Assembly: GCA_944472155.2 (NCBI GenBank)
Contig: OX235271.1
Span: forward strand, 80,832,256-80,896,255
Length of the DNA: 64,000 nt
Direction: 5' to 3'
DNA from: Trichobilharzia szidati
Lineage: Eukaryota > Platyhelminthes > Trematoda > Strigeidida > Schistosomatidae
Shown: positions 58,372 through 64,000 of the stretch, one piece after another
Numbering within the stretch: the first letter of the stretch is position 1
How the letters are laid out: each line of letters opens with the position of its first letter
The notes under the pieces: model-generated
Seen by the model: only the letters and a program-made list of their open reading frames with translations
The model's database searches: none
What the model was told of the DNA's origin: nothing
Position numbers and translations under genes: made by a program

Positions 58372-60162
58372 GAGGATGTCGGTCGTGATCTAAACGGTGT
58401 GATGAACGCACAAAAGCTGCACAACTTGCTTGAATCTGATGTAGCTACTCATCGTGAACGTATAGATACATTCAAAGTCCAGGCTGACACGCTTGCTGCA
58501 GAAAGTCATCTCGACGCTCCTATTATCCAAGAAGAACAAAGACAGTTAGCCCAACGTTACCATGACCTGCAAATCCCTCTAAGTCAACGTCGTGAGAAGT
58601 TAAGAGATGCCCTTCCCTCGGACACATCTTTGCAGCTTGAATATGGTGACTGTAGTGAGCTGATGAAGTTACTAGTCGATTGTTGTAAAGATTTTAAAGC
58701 ACATTCGCTTAACCAAATCGAATCAGAAATGTGGCATCAGTATGCTGAAAGCTTCACTATTGGCTCATTAGCCACTCACAAAGATGCCTTCAGGTTATGG
58801 GTTAAAGATAAGAACCCTGTTGTTGAAAACTATATTGGTTTTATCGAGTCATACCATGATCTATTTGACGTTCGTGCAAAGTTTGAGTCATTTGTCGCTG
58901 TTGTAAATAGGTCAGTGTCTAAAAAATTCCAACTACTTGTGAATAATGCTGAAAGGTTGTTAACAAATTTACCACGGCCTTCTACGTTTGAAAAAGTTAA
59001 TTTCTTACAGCCAGACTTTACTAGTTTGGATATAGTGACGTTTACAACTGCTGGAATTCCTGTTGGAACTAATATTTCTAACTATGATGATGTACGACAA
59101 GTTGATGGATTTAAAAATGTTTCTTTGGATAGTGTACTTAGTGTTCGTCTCGAGGATCCTAAACCAGAATTTCTACGTAATGAAGACAAACAAATGTACG
59201 TGGAACATGCTGAAAGTTCCTTTGTTTTACAAGTTGGACTTCATGAACTGACGGGATATGGTTCAGGTAAACTGTTTCGGCGTGATTGTTATGGAAAACG
59301 AAATTTCCACACGAAAACTACTGAATATGTCATAAATGGAGGTCCTATAAAAGGTTGGTGTGAACCAGGAGAAACGTATGACAACAAGTTTTCAAACCTT
59401 TCATCTGCAATAGACAAGTGTCAAGCTGAGTGCGTTGGAATTTATTTATCTGATTTACCTCTTGTTCTGGAGCAGTTCGGTCTGAATACCAACTGTGCTC
59501 AAGGCAATGCCCCAGATGCAGTCTATATTAATTGGTTGTTAATGTCTCCTTCAGCTGTAACTTCCATGGAGATTTATTCTCCAACAGAAAATGCTGATGA
59601 CATTGGATCATGGTTTCAAGCACATTATTGTGCTTGTTATGCGATTCTGCGAGTTTTTATTGAAGCTGACGATTCTATGGGACGTACACATAAAGTAGTC
59701 GGTGAGGACGATGCATCTGATTTGTGTATTTCCTTAGTTCCAAAAAGGCCTTTAACTGCGGCTCGTTCAGCAATTGGTGAATTCTTAAGAAAATTACAAT
59801 ATTACAAAGGTAAAGCGAATGCTATGTATGGATATGCTTTCTCCCAACACTATAGTCAACTACTTCCAAAATATTTAACTGATTTGCTCTGGCATAAATG
59901 GCTACGTGGATATCTTCTGATGCTGCAAACAAGATCTAAGTGGTTGGATATAAAGCACAACCTACAACCTGATGATCTCGTCTTAGTTAAGAGTGCTGAC
60001 ACACAGAGAGGTCTCTGGCGAAAGGCTATAGTTAAGCAGATGTACTATGACCAAGATGGCCACGTCAGGACACTGTGTTTGAAAACTTCAGCTCAAGAAG
60101 TGGAACAAGATATAAGAAGCGTACGAAAGGTCAACGTGGTGATCGTTCGCGGGGAGTGTTAA
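58372..60162 (+). CDS. rest of spectrin repeat 7, dipeptidyl peptidase III and BEL pol C-terminus (same frame after the stop)
   Basis: The frame continues directly after the TAA. Numbering from the GTG at 58,399, residues 1-70 finish spectrin repeat 7. From about 75 to 480 the sequence is dipeptidyl peptidase III (M49 zinc exopeptidase): YIGFIESYHDLF, FESFVAVVN, TSLDIVTFTTAGIPVGTNI. The zinc motif reads HELTGYGSGKLF at 282-293, so the second zinc His of HEXXGH is Tyr. The third ligand Glu (CQAECVG, residue 344) is kept. The enzyme is therefore probably inactive. DPP3's N-terminal part and extreme C-terminus are absent. From about residue 485 the protein is the BEL/Pao pol tail (DUF5641-like): LQTRSKW, PDDLVLVKS, RGLWRKAIV. 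The stop codon lies inside the 3' LTR. ATG 58,402 could restart translation, but no evidence shows that it does. Confidence 0.9.
   Translation, partial: EDVGRDLNGVMNAQKLHNLLESDVATHRERIDTFKVQADTLAAESHLDAPIIQEEQRQLAQRYHDLQIPLSQRREKLRDALPSDTSLQLEYGDCSELMKLLVDCCKDFKAHSLNQIESEMWHQYAESFTIGSLATHKDAFRLWVKDKNPVVENYIGFIESYHDLFDVRAKFESFVAVVNRSVSKKFQLLVNNAERLLTNLPRPSTFEKVNFLQPDFTSLDIVTFTTAGIPVGTNISNYDDVRQVDGFKNVSLDSVLSVRLEDPKPEFLRNEDKQMYVEHAESSFVLQVGLHELTGYGSGKLFRRDCYGKRNFHTKTTEYVINGGPIKGWCEPGETYDNKFSNLSSAIDKCQAECVGIYLSDLPLVLEQFGLNTNCAQGNAPDAVYINWLLMSPSAVTSMEIYSPTENADDIGSWFQAHYCACYAILRVFIEADDSMGRTHKVVGEDDASDLCISLVPKRPLTAARSAIGEFLRKLQYYKGKANAMYGYAFSQHYSQLLPKYLTDLLWHKWLRGYLLMLQTRSKWLDIKHNLQPDDLVLVKSADTQRGLWRKAIVKQMYYDQDGHVRTLCLKTSAQEVEQDIRSVRKVNVVIVRGEC
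60148..60156 (+). promoter_or_regulatory. polypurine tract before the 3' LTR
   Basis: The purine run ggggag (60,151-60,156, preceded by cgc) abuts the LTR start and would prime plus-strand synthesis. It also encodes the last residues of the pol tail. Confidence 0.7.
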
Positions 60163-60550
60163 TCGCGATAGATAGATAGACTGTATGATAAACAGCCAAT
60201 CAATATTATGTGACCTTTTTTGTCGCGATTATTGGTCGATTTATTGTAACTCTCACCACGTGATGACCTTGAATGTTCTTTTTTGTCTGTCACTTTACTT
60301 GTATATACATGTAATTAATTGACTGTTCATTTTGTCCGTACCTTCAATACTGTTCGGTACGTTTTTGTCCTATTTTTGTAATGACAATGGATTTGTACAT
60401 TTTTCTTGGTGTAATTGTATGGTTTATTTTATGTTTTAGAAACAGATAAAGTTAAAGTCAAGTTATTCTGTTTTAACTATTGCTAAGCCCAGACTCTGTG
60501 TCGTCAGTATTGAGGGAGGACTAAATCTGTAGGACAAAAATAATCCTACA
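60157..60550 (+). repeat. 3' LTR of the BEL/Pao element
   Basis: 394 bp, same as the 5' LTR by eye, followed directly by the CTGAC target duplication. Its first six bases supply the stop codon of the chimeric frame. Confidence 0.95.
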
Positions 60551-60555
60551 CTGAC

Positions 60556-62483
60556 CTTGTGTGCCAGTCCATTGAGTCATCCGATAGTTTATCCATAACT
60601 CAGGTTTAACAGAATAGGTGACCACACATAAATCTTGGGAGTTATTTGTAATCGAAATCAAATGGAAACGAGCTCAAAATCGTCCGAGCAGCATGAATAA
60701 CTGGTGTCCTAATACGTGTCTTTTGGAGGCATTCGTCTCCACTGTAAGCAGATGCTCTTTGTAGCCAATATAAATTTTTTCAGGAATCAGGCCATTAAAA
60801 CGCATAAGATTTCCTAAGGAAGTGTTGCGGTGCCAAGTTTTGACTTAACAGAATGTAAGTCCGCGCAAACACAGGTTGCTTTCATCTAAGCGTGCTTGAA
60901 AGAAAACATACCTTCCATGATGCATGTGTTGTAGAGAGGCCCTGCAGACAATTTAACATCGCGGTGGGGAGGCTTTATTCTGACGAAAGGGACGCTGCCA
61001 CAAATCATAAAATATAAACACAACAGGTAGAATATGTGTACACCTTATTAGTACGGACAAGTCAGGTCAGCCACTGATAAAGGTGGTGAAGAGAAGAGCA
61101 ACTGTAGCTAGAGAGATCATGTTTTTGCCTAAGGGCAGTACATTCATTCGATAAAAAAGAAGATAAAAACAATAAAATTCGAACTCATCATCCTTTCAGA
61201 GCAAGGGTTCAATAAGCACACTGCACGACTTTGAATTAGTCGTCACCATAGTATCCTGAAGGTCATCAAAGGCGGACGTTTTGGTGTGGAGAAGTTTGCG
61301 TATGATTTTGGATTGCTTACATACATAGAAGGCTTACTGTTACCTTGACAGTTCATACAGTCCTGACATTTTAAAAGGATATCTTCACTTTTCTCACCCT
61401 ACGAAGCGTCTTATATAGATATATCGTACTGTCACGTCAAATTATATAGTGGTCTTGGAAGTACATCACTTCAGTAGTTTTGTGGCGGAGATGGACTAGT
61501 TTGACCTGGAAAGTTCTTTACGTTTAGAAACACAGCTTTGAAGTCTACTTGGCGCAATGGATGACTTGACTAAACCAGCTGACTTCAAGTTTTCAGTAAG
61601 ATACATCAAAGTTTAATTTAGTTTCCAGGTTCAGGGTACTAGTATCAGAAACTATGGCACGCCATCCAAAGATATTTGTTCAGTCAATCGTCTTCCAAGG
61701 CATACTGATTCTCCCCTCCCTTACTATAGAACATCAATCAGTTTGGGACCGGTAAGTTATTTTCACATTTTATGTAATATTAATTATTGTGAAGTATCCA
61801 CCCAATGAATGAGGAGCTTTCCATCCCATCAAGTGTTTGTACAATCAGTTTTATAGCGTATGTTTGCTACGTGACTATGCATTTCCATAGTTTTCTCTCT
61901 AAAATCTAGAACACCACTTATAAATTTTATGGTTTTCCATTGTTATGTATCAATTCTGGCATTTCTAAAGCCATTATTTCCTCATGTTAGTTATCCCTGG
62001 TAGCAAACTTAATTTTCAAATGGTTGAGGAAGTAATTCTGTAGGGTCGTTAGCCTACTTCATTTTGTTTTAAAGCAAAGTTTATGGTCACCATAATCTAG
62101 TTCCTTTCGCTTTTATATTGCTTCACACAAAGAGAGTTGCTGTGATTTTCTGCTTGCTCTTTTTTATTTCTGACTTCTCATATTTGTTTCCTTCCATGTT
62201 AAACTAATTTTGCTTTGGTTGTGGTTTGAGACCCACTGCTATTCTATACTGTTAGTTGTAATAATTATATATATATATATATATATATACATACAATAAG
62301 TGGTAGTTATATTCGTTGGTTAATTATTGCTGGGAATCCGTCTGAAGCAGGGATTATTTTAATTCCAATGTGATTTATGCATTGGATTCCAGTTTTCTAT
62401 GGGTATGGATAACAAGGCTCTCGGTTACCTCAATAATTTTATTCACTAAAATTTAAAACTAGCTATAAAATACTGTAGAAAAC
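60556..62483. other. AT-rich stretch without recognised genes; TA repeat
   Basis: A (TA)n run lies at 62,265-62,288. No long frame or repeat family is recognised. Confidence 0.5.
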
Positions 62484-62552
62484 AGCGTGAAGTGTAGATG
62501 TGCTTATGAAGCACTATTTCACACATGGAACTCTAGGGGATAATAATGTAAT
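62484..62552 (+). pseudogene. tiny SR2-like RTE 3' tail
   Basis: The stretch (agatgtgcttatgaagcact...catggaactctagggg, then ataataat) is a decayed form of the family-1 3' end. Confidence 0.6.
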
Positions 62553-64000
62553 ATAAAGCGTTTATTCGAGCGGCTATTAGTAATGTAAATTCGAGTTGTA
62601 CACGTATCATCTCTGGAAAGTCAGACCAAACTACTGCTGCCACCTCTTGTTGATAAATGCCAAATCTTTGTTCGTATTCTTCTGGTTACTTTCGTCCAAA
62701 TAATATGGCCATCCATTTGCAATTGAACGCTTTATGGTAAGCCGCTCTCTTTACATTACGATATTTAGCATACACGTGCGTGCTTTTTAGTTTTAGTCTG
62801 TTGTTAGGTGTAATAAACTATTTGTTTGGTCGTTTAGAATATACCTGAATTGAGATGTATACGAATTTTCTCGCAAAGAAATACTTAACAGCTAAGTAAT
62901 TCTGTAGGGCCTACTTGTGTGGATTCCCTGGTTATTTTTTCCCACACCTTGTTCACCGTCCATTTAATTTTGGAGATTACTAAGGTTACCTCGAAACAAA
63001 CCTATCATTATTCTTTAAGTAGTAAGACTTTAATCATGAGCATATTAAATTCAGCTCTAGTTTTACTGTTTTTTGTACCAGTTATTAAATCTTGTTTTCT
63101 AATATTCAATTCAACTCAGTCCATTTATTTAAAAACATTATAAAAACAAAATCCCTGCATATAGGAAATCTTAGTGATAGTCCTAAGGCCTGCTCTATTG
63201 TTTTGTATTTTCAGGATTAGTTTTTATAACTGTTAAGTCAGTTGGAGTCTAAAATGACTGCATGAGTAGAACAGGAACACTGCAGTACAGAGTAACTTCA
63301 TGTTAAATTAGTTTGATTAACATAAAGCATAGTGATGCTTTTTTCTAGGATAAATGACTTTCCAAGCCTAATTTATTACTTACAGTCGCAGTAGGGTAAT
63401 TATACAACTTTCTGGTTTAATCGATATCTCGTTGTTGCTTTATTTCTTTCAATTTTATTAACGAAATCCTTCACGTATTCTAAATTACCGATACACTGGC
63501 TCTACTGCTTATGTTTGGTGTTAGTTTTGTGAAGAGAAACACAATGAATACAACTTATCCCTCCTTTATGTTTATTTACTTGTTTAATGTGTCACTTGTA
63601 TGATTTTACTTCTGTTTTCTTTGGAGTAGCTTTTACCTGTATAAACTGGAATTATTTAAGGCAGTGCTATAGGAAGTATAATTGATTTTTGTGGGTAACA
63701 GTGTGTAAAGTTCGTTCCACGATCTTATGTGGTGAATTCACTCAATTTGTTTTCTACCTTCCATCTGTTATAGGTCTTTATACAAAACCTATGGAATTTT
63801 TAGATTTTAGCTTAACCTTCACACGATAAAATTGACTTTGCATTTAACAAGAGAAGGATGTCAAATTAGTCTATGGACATGGAATTCTCATTGTGTTATG
63901 TGTCTAGTCAATCAAAACCAGAGGAGAGGCTAATTGATCTAGATAATGAACATAAAGTACTTTTAGGCGGTGGATAAAGTTTATGTAACGTTCCAAGAGA
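62553..64000. other. AT-rich stretch without recognised genes
   Basis: The 74-residue frame 62,919-63,143 is hydrophobic with no family signature and is probably chance. Confidence 0.5.

Larger units (their letters stand above)
55665..60550 (+). mobile_element. non-autonomous BEL/Pao LTR retrotransposon carrying host alpha-spectrin and DPP3 sequences
   Basis: A 4,886-bp insertion with two 394-bp LTRs (TG...CA ends) and a perfect 5-bp TSD CTGAC at 55,660-55,664 and 60,551-60,555. The interior has BEL/Pao sequence only at its ends: a gag N-terminus (about 98 residues) and the pol C-terminal tail (about 95 residues). The middle is alpha-spectrin repeats 1-7, then most of dipeptidyl peptidase III, all without introns. 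Protease, RT, RNase H and integrase core are absent, so movement must depend on an autonomous relative. The LTRs look identical by eye, which indicates a recent insertion. Confidence 0.93.

Noticed and set aside
58402..58404. ATG after the TAA as the start of a second independent gene
   Set aside because: It lies in the middle of spectrin repeat 7, and the frame continues from upstream of the stop; a single interrupted frame explains it better.
55665..60550. insertion as an ordinary processed pseudogene made by LINE machinery
   Set aside because: LTRs, a 5-bp TSD, BEL/Pao coding ends and a polypurine tract are present, and no poly-A tail is seen.
1..64000. CRISPR arrays, operons or riboswitches
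   Set aside because: No regularly spaced short repeats of that type, and the window is clearly eukaryotic.

Overview
This is an AT-rich, intron- and repeat-rich eukaryotic window that fits a blood fluke (genus Schistosoma). Three things point there: tRNA-headed Sm-alpha-type retroposons carrying hammerhead ribozymes, SR2-like RTE retrotransposons, and two families of Penelope-like elements. The species cannot be fixed from the sequence. No complete single-copy host gene is visible; nearly all recognisable coding sequence is mobile-element derived.

Layout. Positions 1-37,650 are a mosaic of decayed retroelements: Sm-alpha/hammerhead retroposons in both orientations, tRNA-headed SINEs with clear target-site duplications (TSDs), 5'-truncated fragments of two RTE-like LINE families, and two Penelope-like families (family 1 at 4.9-5.8 kb and 30.3-32.2 kb; family 2 at 23.7-24.8, 28.2-28.6 and 36.2-36.4 kb). 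Positions 37,783-38,143 hold a possible host exon on the minus strand, followed by about 2 kb without recognisable content.

Positions 40,262-54,561 form a large inverted repeat: two arms of about 6.2 kb around a 1.9 kb centre. Outer arm parts differ visibly, while inner parts are almost identical. The centre contains an extra 1,059-bp copy of an arm segment. The arms carry a 5'-inverted RTE copy and two candidate spliced mini-exons.

Positions 55,665-60,550 are the highlight: a complete LTR retrotransposon insertion with a 5-bp TSD (CTGAC) and two 394-bp LTRs that I see as identical. Its internal region has BEL/Pao gag sequence at the start and the BEL/Pao pol C-terminal (DUF5641-type) tail at the end. 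Between them, in place of protease, reverse transcriptase and integrase core, lie two intronless host gene pieces joined in one frame: alpha-spectrin repeats 1-7 and most of dipeptidyl peptidase III. One in-frame TAA interrupts the 4.07-kb frame. It looks like a recently mobile, non-autonomous element that captured two cellular mRNAs. The last 3.4 kb is AT-rich with only a tiny RTE tail.

How the parts relate: the RTE elements probably supply the machinery for the SINEs whose 3' ends they share; an autonomous BEL/Pao element elsewhere must have mobilised the spectrin-DPP3 element; the palindrome seems to be a segmental duplication kept similar by gene conversion.
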